A stretch of DNA of 64,000 nucleotides from Streptomyces sp. XD-27 (GTDB taxonomy: Bacteria; Actinomycetota; Actinomycetes; Streptomycetales; Streptomycetaceae), in the NCBI RefSeq assembly GCF_030553055.1, contig NZ_CP130713.1, positions 1,178,001 to 1,242,000 of the forward strand, written 5' to 3'. A program made the position numbers and the translations under genes. How positions within the stretch are numbered: position 1 is the stretch's first letter; every line of letters starts with the position of its first letter. The notes beneath the pieces are model-generated. The model saw only the letters and a program-made list of their open reading frames with translations. It had not been told where the DNA came from and did no database searches. Shown piece by piece: positions 28,544-37,626 of the stretch.

Positions 28544-28984
28544 ATGAGTCAGTACTTCGACATGGGCGAGGAGACGCTGTGGAACCCGTCCAACGGGGCG
28601 TCCAGGCTGTTCCTGCGGCAGGTGGCGGTGTTCGAGGCGGAACTGGGCCTCGCTTCCGGCATCGGGCCCATGGAGGCGGATGAGTGTCAGATCGACCCGG
28701 CCGCCCTCGGCGTCTTCGTCCATGCCCTGCTGACTCAGTACAGACGAACGCACCACTCCATCGTGCCGGCTCTCTCCGAGGGATTCGTTGCCACCATGCT
28801 GGTCCTGGCGGATCGGGCCGGCGTTGGCGTGTGCTGGACGCCAACCGTCATCGGCCCGGACGGCGGGCTCGCGGACGTACAGGCCCCAGCGGAACCAGCG
28901 GTATCTGGATACGCCGACGAGGACGCATGGGCGCACCGGTTGCGCGAGAAGGCGCGGGAGCTGGACCGCATGATGGCGCGCTGA
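28544..28984 (+). CDS. DUF6086-like protein
   Basis: 146 residues. MSQYFDMGEETLWNPSNGAS and RLFLRQVAVFEAELGL resemble, from memory, the Streptomyces family DUF6086; DECQIDPAALGVFVHALLTQ and VPALSEGFVATMLVLADRAG follow. No signal or membrane segment. Starts 53 bp after the preceding gene, likely cotranscribed. Function unknown; such small proteins often sit in toxin-immunity or defence neighbourhoods, which I cannot show here. Confidence 0.6.
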   Translation: MSQYFDMGEETLWNPSNGASRLFLRQVAVFEAELGLASGIGPMEADECQIDPAALGVFVHALLTQYRRTHHSIVPALSEGFVATMLVLADRAGVGVCWTPTVIGPDGGLADVQAPAEPAVSGYADEDAWAHRLREKARELDRMMAR

Positions 28985-29074
28985 CAGCCGCCTCGCGACG
29001 CAGAAGGAAGCCGCAGGAAATCAGGACTCTCGGCCCGACTCGGCTGGCTTCTCGTCTCCGCATTCGTCCTTCCC

Positions 29075-29290
29075 CGCAGGGCGCTGATGAGGTCGGGCAG
29101 GCGCAGGACACATTGTCCTGCGCCCGGTAGGGGTATGTGCAGTGGCTCCGTCCAGCGCGTGGGAATGGCGTCGTATCCGTGGACAACTCCGGCGAGGCCA
29201 TCGATGACGGCGGCGACCGTGTCGGTGCCCCTCTGTTCCTGCGGGAAGGGCGTGCCTGCCCGTAGCGGAGTAGCCGTGTAAGCGGCAACC
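29075..29290 (-). pseudogene. C-terminal fragment of ADP-ribosylglycohydrolase
   Basis: Minus-strand frame encodes AYTATPLRAGTPFPQE, then RGTDTVAAVIDGLAGVVHGY, AIPTRWTEPLHIPLPG and VLRLPDLI, matching the end of ADP-ribosylglycohydrolases. The usual GDTDTVAA metal site is RGTDTVAA here. Only about 70 residues remain, without N-terminal metal ligands. Confidence 0.6.
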
Positions 29291-29355
29291 TGGTCGGCCC
29301 CGGAGCGGTCGGCCCGGCTCTTTGCGTGAGCTGTGACGCCTCTGTTGCCGGAATT

Positions 29356-29879
29356 ATGGGCTCCCTCACAGCCATCGTGATCCCGTCCTGGTGGACTCGG
29401 CGGATGGTGTTCCTGCTCCTGCTGTTCATCCCGGCCGGGCTGGTCGCTTCTTTCGCCTTCGTCGGCTACGGCTTCGGCACCCTTGGCAGGGTCGGCATCC
29501 GGCGTGCCGACCGAGAGGTGCGGCTCCGGAGCCTCGCCGCCCTCCTGGGTGCCGCCGCGGCCGCCCTGTACACCTGGGGCCTGCTCCATGTCGCCGGTGC
29601 GGTCCTGGAGGCGGAGGACGGCGGCACCGGCTCCTCACCGCTTCGGCCCTGCCGGACACCGGGCGGGGAAGAGCGAACGTTGAGCGTCGTCGACTACACC
29701 GTGGACTACATGCCCTCCGGTTCGTCTGCGAGACCAATGGCGGCGGAAGCTACGCCGCCGAATCCGTTCCCGGCTACGTCAACCCAGCCGTGCTGGGCCT
29801 CGCGCTGACCGCCGCCGTAAGCGCTGGCGCAGCCGCCCTCGGATCGGAGCGCCGCGCCGGGAAGGACCCGGCCATGTGA
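29356..29879 (+). pseudogene. Small membrane protein with one frameshift
   Basis: ATG at 29356 starts a protein with two membrane helices (MVFLLLLFIPAGLVASFAFV and AALLGAAAAALYTWGLLHVA). At about 29715 the frame must shift one base: ...VVDYTVDYMP continues as LRFVCETNGGGSYAAESVPG and a third helix (AVLGLALTAAVSAGAAAL), ending 29879. Total about 170 residues. Family unknown. Another case where a single-base error or mutation splits a plausible gene. Confidence 0.5.
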
Positions 29880-29979
29880 TGCGCAAAGGCGCAGCGCCGA
29901 CTCCCAGGTCAACGACCGCTTCTCCGCCAACGCGCCACCTAGGGCTTCGGTGACTTGCCGCGGGAGGAGTGCCCTCCCG

Positions 29980-30690
29980 TCACTGCGTCCGGAGGTGCCG
30001 TACGAGTTGTTCGAACGCGGCCCAGGCCGCGCCTGACGTGCCGTCGCCGAGCGGGTAGTAGAGGCCGGGGCGGGCCGCGGGTCCCAGTTCGGTCGGCTGG
30101 GTGGACTGTGGTGGGCGGCGGGCGTGGGTGGGGCCGATCTCGTGGACGTCCTCGGGGCCCAGGGCGAAGCCCACGGGCACCGGTGGTGGTTCGAAGTGCG
30201 CGGGCGCGGTCAGGTCCCGGCGGCCGGAGCGTACTTGGGCGAGCATCGAGACCAGGCGGTGTTCGCGTACGAGACGGTCGGCGAGGGCGGGGAGGTCCTC
30301 CAGGGGCAGATCCTCGTCCGGGGCGTAGCCGACGGCCAGGGTCAGGGTCTCCTCCACGCCGCCCGTGGTGCGCGAGACGGTCAGGGTGGCGATGGCGGGC
30401 CGGGACCGGGGGTCGCCGACGACGACCGTCCAGGTGGGGTCGGGCGCGCGGTCGCGGGCGACGTCGGTGAGCTGGCGGCGGGACCACGGGAGGGACGCGG
30501 GTTCGGCCGTGCCCCAGCCGGCGGGTGGCGCGCCGGTCAGCGTCCGGTACGCCTCCTCCAGCGCACCGGCGAGCACGAGCTGGTCGTCGGCCGGATGGCG
30601 GGTGTGGAGGGAGAGCAGGAGCTGGCGCTCGCCGGTGGTCGCGAACTCCTTGAAGCGCTCCGCCACCGGGTTGTCCGCCGAGGCGTTCCC
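29980..30690 (-). pseudogene. C-terminal fragment of DUF6177-family protein
   Basis: About 235 residues: NPVAERFKEFATTGERQLLL, SLHTRHPADDQLVLAGALEE, LTGAPPAGWGTAEPASLPWS and YYPLGDGTSGAAWAAFEQL. These match, from memory, the Streptomyces family DUF6177. The N-terminal half is missing; at about 30690 it joins the middle of a P-type ATPase gene in another frame. Chimera produced by deletion. Confidence 0.6.
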
Positions 30691-31959
30691 GGGCGGCGCT
30701 CGCGACGGCGTTGGCGATGGGGTGCTCGCTGGCGTCCTCCAGACCCCCGGCCAGCCGCAGCACCTCCTCCGCGTCCTCACCTTCGGCCGGTACGACGTCG
30801 ATCAGGCGCATCTTCCCCTCGGTGATGGTGCCGGTCTTGTCCAGTACGACGGTGTCGATCCGCCGTGTCGACTCCAGCGCCTCCGGGCCACGGTCAGCAG
30901 CCCGAGCTGCGCCCCGCGCCCGGTGCCGACCATCAGCGCGGTGGGCGTGGCGAGCCCGAGCGCGCATGGGCATGCGATGATCACCACGGCGATGGCCACA
31001 GCGAGTGCGGTCGCCGCCGCAGCTCCGGTCAGCATCCACACGCCGAACGTGCCCATCGCCAGGGCGATGACGACCGGGACGAACACCGCCGAGACCCGGT
31101 CCGCCAGCCGCTGCACCGCGGCCTTGCCGGTCTGTGCCCGCTCCACCAGCGCGGCGATCTGCGCCAGCTTGGTGTCCGCCCCGACCCGCGTCGCGCGTAC
31201 GACCAGCCGTCCGTGGCTGTTGACGGTGGCGCCGGTGACCGGCGATCCCGGCTCGGCCTCAACCGGCACGCTCTCCCCGGTCAGCAGCGACTCGTCGACC
31301 GCCGAAGCGCCCTCGACGACCTGTCCGTCCGTGGCGATCTTCTCCCCGGGCCGCACCACGAACAGATCCCCGACCGTCAACTCCTCGACCGGAATACGCA
31401 CCTCGACTCCGCCGCGCAGCACACCGACGTCCTTGGCGCCCAGGTCCATCAGCGCCCGGATCGCCTCCCCGGCCCGCCGCTTGGCCCGGTCCTCGAAGAA
31501 CCGCCCGGCCAGCAGGAACGCCGTCAGGACGACCGCGATCTCCAGATACAGGTGCTCCCCGCCCACGGCGAGGGTGCCCACGCTCCACAGATACGCGGCC
31601 GCGACGCCCAACGACACCAGGGTGTCCATCGTCGCCGAGCCGTGCCGCAGATTCAGCGCCGCAGCCCGGTGGAACGGCCACGCGTCGACGACCTCGGCTT
31701 CCTCCGCCTCCCCTGGGCCGCTCCCGACCACCTCGGCGCCGTAACCGATGGCCTCGACAGCGGCGACCAACTCCGCCACGTCGACCGCCGGGTCCTCGCG
31801 GGTCACATGCGCTGTCGCCGTCGCCAGGTTCACCGTGGCGCTCACCCCAGGCAGCTTGCCCAGCTTCCGCTCGACCCGCGCCACGCAGGAGGCACAGGTC
31901 ATCCCGGTGATCGCCAGCTCGATGGTGTGCCCGACGCCGGCTTGCGCGGTGGTGGCCAT
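30691..31959 (-). pseudogene. Copper-type P1B ATPase, internally deleted, frameshifted and truncated
   Basis: ATG at 31959 after GAGAGGAG. The metal-binding GMTCASC domain is intact, but the region holding the first two membrane helices is absent: [20 protein letters not shown] skips about 55 residues relative to the copA copy at 34911. The actuator LLTGESVP and the [10 protein letters not shown] channel motif follow. After GRGAQLGLL one base is missing; in the next frame [19 protein letters not shown] and ASEHPIANAV continue, then the gene ends by fusion to a DUF6177 fragment near 30690. ATP-binding and last helices are lost. Lies 20 bp behind the cyclodipeptide synthase gene. Confidence 0.8.
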
Positions 31960-31979
31960 GGCGATGACTCCTCTCACTG

Positions 31980-32711
31980 TCAGTTTCGTACGGGAACGGG
32001 AGCCGGTGATGGTCCGGCCGGAGCCACCACGGCGAAGCCCTGCCCAGCGGCGGGCCGCCATCCGAACTCACCGGCATACAGGCGACGCAGCACATCGGGC
32101 GGCTGGTGATAGCAGAAGACCGACGCCTCGGCGCCGACGATGGACGAGGAGTCGAGGAACATCGGGAGCTCGGCGAGGAAGTAGCGCACAGCATGCTCGA
32201 CCTGCTCCTCGTCCGACTGCTGACCGTCGGGCAGCTTCCCGGCCAGCACCCAGCCGGTGGCCTTGTGGCACGCATCCCGGAAGCCCAGGTCCTGGGCGTA
32301 CCGCTTCAGCCCGTGCTCATGGAGTCGGCCGAAGGCCGCGTTGCCCTCGAGTTCGGGCCAGCCCAGCACGCGCGCCCCGGGATCGGTCACCCCGAGCGAA
32401 CCCAGCGCCGTGGCGATCTTGTTGCGGGTGTACTGGCCCTGCCTGCGCGCCTTCCACGCGGCCTTCTCCGGCGAACAGTCCAAAGCCTCGAAGGTGAAGG
32501 CACTCGGCGCGTCCGGCACGAAGAAATCCACGCGCTCGAAGCGCCCCAGCCCCCACGCCGCAAGCTCGCGGATCCGGGCCGTGGAGAAGTAGCTGTTGAA
32601 CGGACTTATCCCGAAGCAGGCATGCTCGCCCCGCTCCACCGCCGCCGCGCACGCGTCGCTCAACAGCTCCACCGTCATCGCAGGACAGCCGTCCCCTTGA
32701 TCGGTACTCAT
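31980..32711 (-). CDS. tRNA-dependent cyclodipeptide synthase
   Basis: 243 residues. Uses two aminoacyl-tRNAs to make a diketopiperazine. [14 protein letters not shown] contains Ser36, the acyl-enzyme nucleophile (AlbC Ser37), and Asn39; [10 protein letters not shown] gives Tyr177 and Glu181; FCYHQPP gives Tyr201-His202. These match AlbC Tyr178/Glu182/Tyr202 with a constant offset of one, and the N..Y-H set places it in the NYH subfamily. [18 protein letters not shown] is the basic helix that contacts tRNA. GFGW-like end [15 protein letters not shown] mirrors AlbC. No tailoring oxidase or P450 nearby. The start ATG sits at the predicted transcription start, so the mRNA may be leaderless; P-type ATPase pseudogene follows in the same direction. 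Confidence 0.9.
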   Translation of the reverse strand: MSTDQGDGCPAMTVELLSDACAAAVERGEHACFGISPFNSYFSTARIRELAAWGLGRFERVDFFVPDAPSAFTFEALDCSPEKAAWKARRQGQYTRNKIATALGSLGVTDPGARVLGWPELEGNAAFGRLHEHGLKRYAQDLGFRDACHKATGWVLAGKLPDGQQSDEEQVEHAVRYFLAELPMFLDSSSIVGAEASVFCYHQPPDVLRRLYAGEFGWRPAAGQGFAVVAPAGPSPAPVPVRN

Positions 32712-32717
32712 GCCCGC

Positions 32718-32750
32718 ACGCTAAAACCTTGTCCTTAGGGCAATGTCAAG
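32718..32750 (-). promoter_or_regulatory. MerR-type promoter and operator upstream of the cyclodipeptide synthase
   Basis: On the minus strand TTGACA (32749-32744) and TAGCGT (32723-32718) are separated by 20 bases, longer than the normal 17 and typical of promoters that MerR proteins activate by DNA distortion. A dyad CTTGnCnTT-n5-AAnGnCAAG covers 32728-32750 within the spacer. The -10 ends 6-7 bases before the ATG at 32711. Spacing and dyad are seen; binding is inferred. Confidence 0.65.
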
Positions 32751-32788
32751 CCGACACCGGAGACGCACCCCGCGAGCGGAGACCCGCA

Positions 32789-33196
32789 ATGCTCACCGTC
32801 GGCCGCATCGCCGCCCAGACCGGACTCAGCCCCAAGGCCGTCCGCCTCTACGAGGCCAACGGCCTCATCGACCCGCCCGAACGCACCGCCCCCGGCTACC
32901 GCACCTACACCGCTCAGGCCGTCCTCGTCCTCGGTTTCATCCGCCAGGCCCAGGCCCTCGGCCTCAGCCTCAAAGAGATCAAGGAAATCCTCGACCTCCA
33001 GCGCCGCGGCGAGCAGCCCTGCGGATTCGTCACCGATCTCCTCGACCAGCACCTCGCCGACATCGACCGGCGCATCGCTGACCTCCAAGCCCTGCGCGTC
33101 ACCCTTCAGCGGACCCGCGCCCAGGCCGGCCGAGCCGCCGACCGCGGGGACGATGCCGTGGTGTGCCGGATCATCGAAAGCGCCGCTTCAGAATGA
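32789..33196 (+). CDS. MerR-family transcriptional regulator, metal type
   Basis: 135 residues from the ATG at 32789. LTVGRIAAQTGLSPKAVRLY is the winged-helix DNA-binding start; LGLSLKEIKEILDLQRRGE leads into the dimer helix. Cys78 in EQPCGFV aligns with MerR Cys82/ZntR Cys79, present in sensors of divalent ions and absent in CueR; Cys126 near the C-terminus may be a second ligand, but the usual middle Cys pair is missing. Divergent from the cyclodipeptide synthase and likely its regulator as well as its own. Confidence 0.8.
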   Translation: MLTVGRIAAQTGLSPKAVRLYEANGLIDPPERTAPGYRTYTAQAVLVLGFIRQAQALGLSLKEIKEILDLQRRGEQPCGFVTDLLDQHLADIDRRIADLQALRVTLQRTRAQAGRAADRGDDAVVCRIIESAASE

Positions 33197-33287
33197 ACTG
33201 CAAGGATTTCATGGGCACGCCGGTCACGAGCCAGCCTGGATCCCCCGCCGCGGCGTGGGCACCGACCGCGCCCGGCCTCGCCCTCGG

Positions 33288-34289
33288 TCAGTGCTGGTGG
33301 CCACCCTCCGCGGTCTCGGCTGAGGTCGCTTCCCTCTTCTCCTCGCCGTGCGGGGCGAGGGCCGCCTTCTCCTCGCCGTCTGGGGCGGTAGCCGGGAGGG
33401 TGAAGGCCGCAGTGCGGACCGTCCCGTTGTGCTTGAAGTCCAGGAAGAGGCGGTACGTACCGGAGCTGGACGCGGTGGCCGTGAAGGAGATCGCCGGGCC
33501 TGGCTTCGTGACGCCGTCGCCCGGGTGGCCGCCCGGGTGGACGTGGAGGTAAGCCAGGTCGCCCGAGCGCAGGGCCACCAGGTGGCCGTACGCCTCCAAG
33601 TAAGGCTGGAGGTCGGTGACCTCGCGGCCGTCCTTGGCGACCTTGAGGGTCAGCTCGCGGGCCTTTCCGGGGGTCAGGTCACCTTCGAGGTTGACGGTGT
33701 AGCCGTCCACTGTGGTGGTGCGGGTGGCTTTGGGCAGCGCTGCCGGTTGGTACGTACCCGACACGGCCAGGTCCGCGCCCAGGGTGAGGTTCCCGGCGCC
33801 CTTGGCGGCGGGGGTGAAGTCGGTGAACAGCCGGTAGTCGCCCGCCTTGGGCAGCTTGACGTCGGTGCGCCAGGTGCCGTCGGCCGCGCGGGCCGGGTGT
33901 AGGTGCTGGTAGGTGGTCAGATCGCGGCCGGCGAGGATGAGATGCAGCTCCTTGCCGTGGGCCTTCCGGTACGCGGTGACCTTGCGCCCGGCGGCGTCGC
34001 GGACCGAGAAGCGGACTTCGGTGCTGCGGTCTGACGCGATGCGCGGGGTGTCCAGGTCCAGGGTGTATCCGCTCTCGGAGATCTGCAGGCCGCCCGCCGC
34101 GTGCCCGGCGTCCGCCGCCGTCTCCCCCTTCTTCCCCGTCCTCTCCTCCTTGTCGTGTGCGCCGTGGTGGGCGTGGGCGGCGGGCTCAGGGTCCGCGACC
34201 GGATCCATCGCCGCCCCCGCTCCGTAGGCGACACCGAACGCCGCGGCGAGTGCGGCGACGAACGCTCCGGTCTTCACAGCTGTGTTCAT
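33288..34289 (-). CDS. Secreted His-rich protein of the copper locus
   Basis: 333 residues from the ATG at 34289 (AAGGGA upstream). Signal peptide AFVAALAAAFGVAYGAGAA, then a His-rich stretch (AAHAHHGAHDKEE), two beta-sandwich-like repeats with YQHLHPARAADGTW (about residue 155) and YLHVHPGGHPGDG (about residue 285), and a His-containing end EGGHQH. The paired HLHP/HVHP motifs suggest metal binding outside the membrane. Transcribed divergently from copZ with a CsoR-like box over its promoter. Often adjacent to copZ-copA in Streptomyces (from memory); exact role unknown. Confidence 0.75.
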   Translation of the reverse strand: MNTAVKTGAFVAALAAAFGVAYGAGAAMDPVADPEPAAHAHHGAHDKEERTGKKGETAADAGHAAGGLQISESGYTLDLDTPRIASDRSTEVRFSVRDAAGRKVTAYRKAHGKELHLILAGRDLTTYQHLHPARAADGTWRTDVKLPKAGDYRLFTDFTPAAKGAGNLTLGADLAVSGTYQPAALPKATRTTTVDGYTVNLEGDLTPGKARELTLKVAKDGREVTDLQPYLEAYGHLVALRSGDLAYLHVHPGGHPGDGVTKPGPAISFTATASSSGTYRLFLDFKHNGTVRTAAFTLPATAPDGEEKAALAPHGEEKREATSAETAEGGHQH

Positions 34290-34341
34290 GAGGCGGTCCC
34301 TTCGCAATGGCCGCTTTCGATCGGCGGCTCCACGAACCTCG

Positions 34342-34369
34342 AAGATACCCCCCAGGGGTATGAAGTCAA
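34342..34369 (-). promoter_or_regulatory. Promoter with CsoR-like operator (secreted protein gene)
   Basis: Minus-strand TTGACT (34369-34364), 16-base spacer, TATCTT (34347-34342). The palindrome ATACCCCCCAGGGGTAT (34345-34361) fills the spacer and matches the known CsoR box shape of TACCCCnnnGGGGTA. Copper would relieve repression. Confidence 0.7.
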
Positions 34370-34382
34370 GCCCGGGAAAGTG

Positions 34383-34447
34383 TTGCACCGAGATACGGGG
34401 CGGGGGTATACATGACCACATCGCCGAGCGATACCCCCACGGGGTAT
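34383..34447 (+). promoter_or_regulatory. copZ promoter with two CsoR-like boxes
   Basis: TTGCAC (34383-34388), 18-base spacer, TATACA (34407-34412). An imperfect box ATACGGGGCGGGGGTAT (34393-34409) overlaps the spacer and -10, and a better one, ATACCCCCACGGGGTAT (34431-34447), lies in the 5' leader before the GGAGG of copZ. Confidence 0.7.
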
Positions 34448-34470
34448 CAGCGCCAACTCAGGAGGAAGCC

Positions 34471-34806
34471 ATGTCCACCACCGCAACCGTCACCGCCGCC
34501 ACCGAAGAGACCGCTACGCCCGCGTCGTCCTGCTGTACCCCCGACCACAGCTGTTCCAGCAGCGGCGGCGGCGCGAAGGCGGCGGCCGAAGGCGCCCGCA
34601 CCGTCTACGACGTCGCTGGAATGACCTGCGGGCACTGCAAGGCCACGCTCACCAAGGAGATCGGGGCGTTGGAGGGCGTGCTGGCCGTCGAGGTGGACCT
34701 CGCCGCCGGGCAGGTCACCGTGACCACCTCCGGTCAGCCGGACGACGCCCTGATCGCCGCCACCGTCGACGAGGCCGGATACGAAGTCACCGGCCGCGCC
34801 GCCTGA
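34471..34806 (+). CDS. copZ: Copper chaperone with Cys/His-rich N-terminal extension
   Basis: 111 residues, ATG at 34471, GGAGG five bases before. The C-terminal 65 residues are a heavy-metal-associated domain with GMTCGHC (Cys53, Cys56), carrying Cu(I) to CopA. The N-terminus adds about 45 residues with CCTPDHSC (Cys21, Cys22, His26, Cys28), possibly a second metal site not found in minimal CopZ. First gene of copZ-copA; a strong hairpin separates them. Confidence 0.85.
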   Translation: MSTTATVTAATEETATPASSCCTPDHSCSSSGGGAKAAAEGARTVYDVAGMTCGHCKATLTKEIGALEGVLAVEVDLAAGQVTVTTSGQPDDALIAATVDEAGYEVTGRAA

Positions 34807-34841
34807 TCCGGCGCTCCACTCCCGTACCACCTCCACCCATC

Positions 34842-34874
34842 GCCGGAGCCCGGCCGCCCCCACCGGGCTCCGGC
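34842..34874 (+). terminator. Hairpin between copZ and copA
   Basis: GCCGGAGCCCGG (34842-34853) and CCGGGCTCCGGC (34863-34874) pair perfectly over 12 bp with a 9-base loop. No U tract follows, so a partial terminator or RNA-stability element that could keep copZ expression above copA. Confidence 0.55.
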
Positions 34875-34910
34875 ACCCACCCACCCTCCCCTCAAGCCCG
34901 AGGAGCAGTG

Positions 34911-37178
34911 ATGACCACCACGGTTACCGAGACGGCCGAGGTCGAACTCGCCATCGGCGGGATGACCTGCGCCTCGTGCGCCGCCCGGATCGAGAGGAAG
35001 CTCAACCGCATGGACGGGGTCGAGGCCACCGTCAACTACGCCACCGAGAAGGCCAAGGTCCACTACGCCGGTGACATCAGCGTCGAGGACCTGATCGCCA
35101 CCGTGGAGGCCACTGGCTATACCGCCGCCCCGCCTGCCCCCGCCCGTACGCGGACCCCCGACGCAGGCGGCACGCAGGCCCCGGCGGCCGAGGAGGCCGA
35201 CGAGCTGCGGCCGCTGCGGCAGCGGCTGATCACCGCCGTGATGCTCGCTGTCCCGGTGATCGTTCTGGCCATGGTCCCGGCCTGGCAGTTCGAGTACTGG
35301 CAGTGGCTGTCCCTCACCCTCACCGCGCCGGTGGTGACGTACGCAGCCTGGCCGTTCCACCGCGCCGCCCTCACCAACGCCCGGCACGGCGCGGCCACCA
35401 TGGACACCCTCATCTCGGTGGGCACCAGCGCCGCGTTCCTGTGGTCCCTGTGGGCCCTCTTCCTCGGCACCGCCGGAACCCCCGGCATGACCCACGGCTT
35501 CGAGCTGACCATCAACCGCACCGACGGCGCCGGAAACATCTACCTGGAGGCCGCCGCCGGAGTCACCGCCTTCATCCTCGCCGGCCGCTACTTCGAAGCC
35601 CGCTCCAAGCGCAAAGCGGGCGCCGCCCTCAAGGCCCTGCTGGAGCTGGGCGCCAAGGAGGTCACCGTCCTGCGGGAGGGGCGCGAGGAGCTGATCCGCA
35701 CCGAGCAGCTGGTGGTCGGCGACCGGTTCGTGGTCCGGCCCGGCGAGAAGATCGCCACCGACGGCGTCATCGTCGAGGGTGCCTCCGCCGTGGACGCCTC
35801 CATGCTCACCGGTGAGTCCGTGCCGGTGGAGGTCGCGGTCGGCGACAGCGTCACCGGTGCCACGCTCAACGCCGGCGGCCGCCTGGTCGTCGAGGCCACC
35901 CGGGTCGGCGCCGACACCCAGCTGGCGCGGATGGCCAAGCTGGTGGAGGACGCGCAGAACGGCAAGGCCGCCGCCCAGAGGCTCGCCGACCGGATCTCCG
36001 CCGTCTTCGTCCCCGTCGTCATCACCCTGGCGCTGGCCACCCTGGGCTTCTGGCTCGGCAACGGCGCCGGTCTCACCGCTGCGTTCACCGCGGCCGTGGC
36101 CGTACTGATCATCGCCTGCCCTTGCGCCCTGGGCCTGGCCACCCCTACCGCCCTCATGGTCGGCACCGGGCGCGGCGCCCAGCTCGGCATCCTCATCAAG
36201 GGCCCCGAGGTCCTGGAGACCACCCGCACCATCGACACGATCGTCCTGGACAAGACCGGCACCGTCACCACCGGCCAGATGACCCTGCTCGCCATCCACA
36301 CCACCGACGACGTCACCGAGGCGGAGGTGCTGCGACTGGCCGGCGCGCTGGAGCACGCCTCCGAGCACCCCATCGCCCAGGCCGTCGCCACCGGCGCCGC
36401 CCAGCGGATCGGCGCACTCCCCACCCCGGAGGACTTCGCGAACATCCCCGGCCTCGGCGTCCAGGGCGTCGTCGACGGACACGCGGTGCTCGTGGGACGC
36501 GAGAAGCTGTTGAGCGAGTGGGCGATGACGTTGCCCGCCGCGCTGGCTGGGGCCAAAGCGGAGGCCGAGGCGGCCGGACGCACCGCCATCGCGGTCGCCT
36601 GGGACGGCCAGGCCCGCGCCGTCCTGGAGGTCGCCGACGCGGTCAAGGACACCAGCCCCGAGGCCATCCGGCGGCTCCGCGCCCTGGGCCTGACCCCGAT
36701 CCTGCTCACTGGCGACAACCAGGCCGTGGCCGAGTCCGTCGCCCGCGAGGTCGGCATCGACGAGGTCCTCGCCGAGGTCATGCCGCAGGACAAGGTCGAC
36801 GTCGTCAAGAAGCTCCAGGCCGAGGGGCGTTCGGTGGCCATGGTCGGCGACGGCGTCAACGACGCCGCCGCGCTCGCCCAGGCCGACCTGGGACTCGCCA
36901 TGGGCACCGGCACCGACGCCGCCATCGAAGCCGGCGACCTCACCCTGGTCCGGGGCGACCTGCGCGCAGCCGCCGACGCCATACGCCTGGCCCGCCGCAC
37001 CCTGGCCACCATCAAGTCCAACCTCTTCTGGGCCTTCGCCTACAACATCGCCGCCCTCCCCTTGGCCGCGTCCGGCCTCCTCAACCCGATGATCGCCGGA
37101 GCCGCCATGGCCTTCTCCTCCGTCTTCGTCGTCGGCAACAGCCTCCGCCTCCGCCGCTTCCAGCCCACCACCGGCTGA
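34911..37178 (+). CDS. copA: Copper-translocating P1B-type ATPase
   Basis: 755 residues from the ATG at 34911 (GAGGAG upstream). Exports Cu(I). N-terminal metal domain GMTCASC (Cys20, Cys23), eight membrane helices, actuator motif MLTGESVP, channel motif [10 protein letters not shown] (about residue 403), phosphorylation site DKTGT (about 447), SEHP and [10 protein letters not shown] (about 646). The intact counterpart of the damaged ATPase at 30691-31959. A long open frame on the opposite strand is a codon-bias shadow. Confidence 0.92.
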   Translation: MTTTVTETAEVELAIGGMTCASCAARIERKLNRMDGVEATVNYATEKAKVHYAGDISVEDLIATVEATGYTAAPPAPARTRTPDAGGTQAPAAEEADELRPLRQRLITAVMLAVPVIVLAMVPAWQFEYWQWLSLTLTAPVVTYAAWPFHRAALTNARHGAATMDTLISVGTSAAFLWSLWALFLGTAGTPGMTHGFELTINRTDGAGNIYLEAAAGVTAFILAGRYFEARSKRKAGAALKALLELGAKEVTVLREGREELIRTEQLVVGDRFVVRPGEKIATDGVIVEGASAVDASMLTGESVPVEVAVGDSVTGATLNAGGRLVVEATRVGADTQLARMAKLVEDAQNGKAAAQRLADRISAVFVPVVITLALATLGFWLGNGAGLTAAFTAAVAVLIIACPCALGLATPTALMVGTGRGAQLGILIKGPEVLETTRTIDTIVLDKTGTVTTGQMTLLAIHTTDDVTEAEVLRLAGALEHASEHPIAQAVATGAAQRIGALPTPEDFANIPGLGVQGVVDGHAVLVGREKLLSEWAMTLPAALAGAKAEAEAAGRTAIAVAWDGQARAVLEVADAVKDTSPEAIRRLRALGLTPILLTGDNQAVAESVAREVGIDEVLAEVMPQDKVDVVKKLQAEGRSVAMVGDGVNDAAALAQADLGLAMGTGTDAAIEAGDLTLVRGDLRAAADAIRLARRTLATIKSNLFWAFAYNIAALPLAASGLLNPMIAGAAMAFSSVFVVGNSLRLRRFQPTTG

Positions 37179-37190
37179 CCCGGAGACCAC

Positions 37191-37231
37191 CGCGGAAGGG
37201 CGGACCGGGCGACCCGGTCCGCCCTTCCGCG
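37191..37231 (+). terminator. Strong hairpin after copA
   Basis: 19-bp perfect stem (37191-37209 with 37213-37231), loop CGA, placed 13 bp after the copA stop. No clear T run, as usual for Streptomyces. It separates copZA from csoR transcription at least in part. Confidence 0.75.
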
Positions 37232-37286
37232 TTCACTGGCACACCGCGCTCATTGGCATCCCTGCACCCACGAGATGAGGACTCCC

Positions 37287-37568
37287 ATGGCCGGTTACGA
37301 GGACCACAAGGACAAGATCCGTCGGCGCCTGCGCCGAATCGAAGGGCAGGTACGCGGACTTCAGCGCATGGTCGAGGAGGACACGTACTGCATCGACGTC
37401 CTCACCCAGATATCAGCCACCACCGCCGCTCTGCAGTCCTGCTCCCTCACCCTCCTTGAAGAACACCTCAACTGCTGCGTCTCCGAGGCCCTCACCCAGG
37501 GCGGCGACGAGGCACGGTCGAAGGTGAGTGAGGCGACCCAGGCCATCGCACGCCTGGTCCGCGCCTGA
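37287..37568 (+). CDS. csoR: Copper-sensing repressor CsoR
   Basis: 93 residues from the ATG at 37287 (GAGG seven bases upstream; an in-frame ATG at 37275 adds four residues). All-helical DUF156 protein: RRLRRIEGQVRGLQRMVEED then Cys35 in TYCID, His60 and Cys64 in EEHLNCC. These correspond to Cys36-His61-Cys65 of the Mycobacterium tuberculosis protein, the Cu(I) ligands. Represses the ATACCCC..GGGGTAT promoters upstream until copper binds. Confidence 0.9.
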   Translation: MAGYEDHKDKIRRRLRRIEGQVRGLQRMVEEDTYCIDVLTQISATTAALQSCSLTLLEEHLNCCVSEALTQGGDEARSKVSEATQAIARLVRA

Positions 37569-37626
37569 GGGGTGGCAGGCCCCTGGACCGGGGGCCAGTC
37601 AGCGGAGGCTGACCCCGATGCGGCGT

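Noticed and set aside
34734..37190. 818-residue open frame antisense to copA
   Set aside because: Gly/Asp/Val-rich low-complexity translation with no domain; arises from GC-biased codons of copA.
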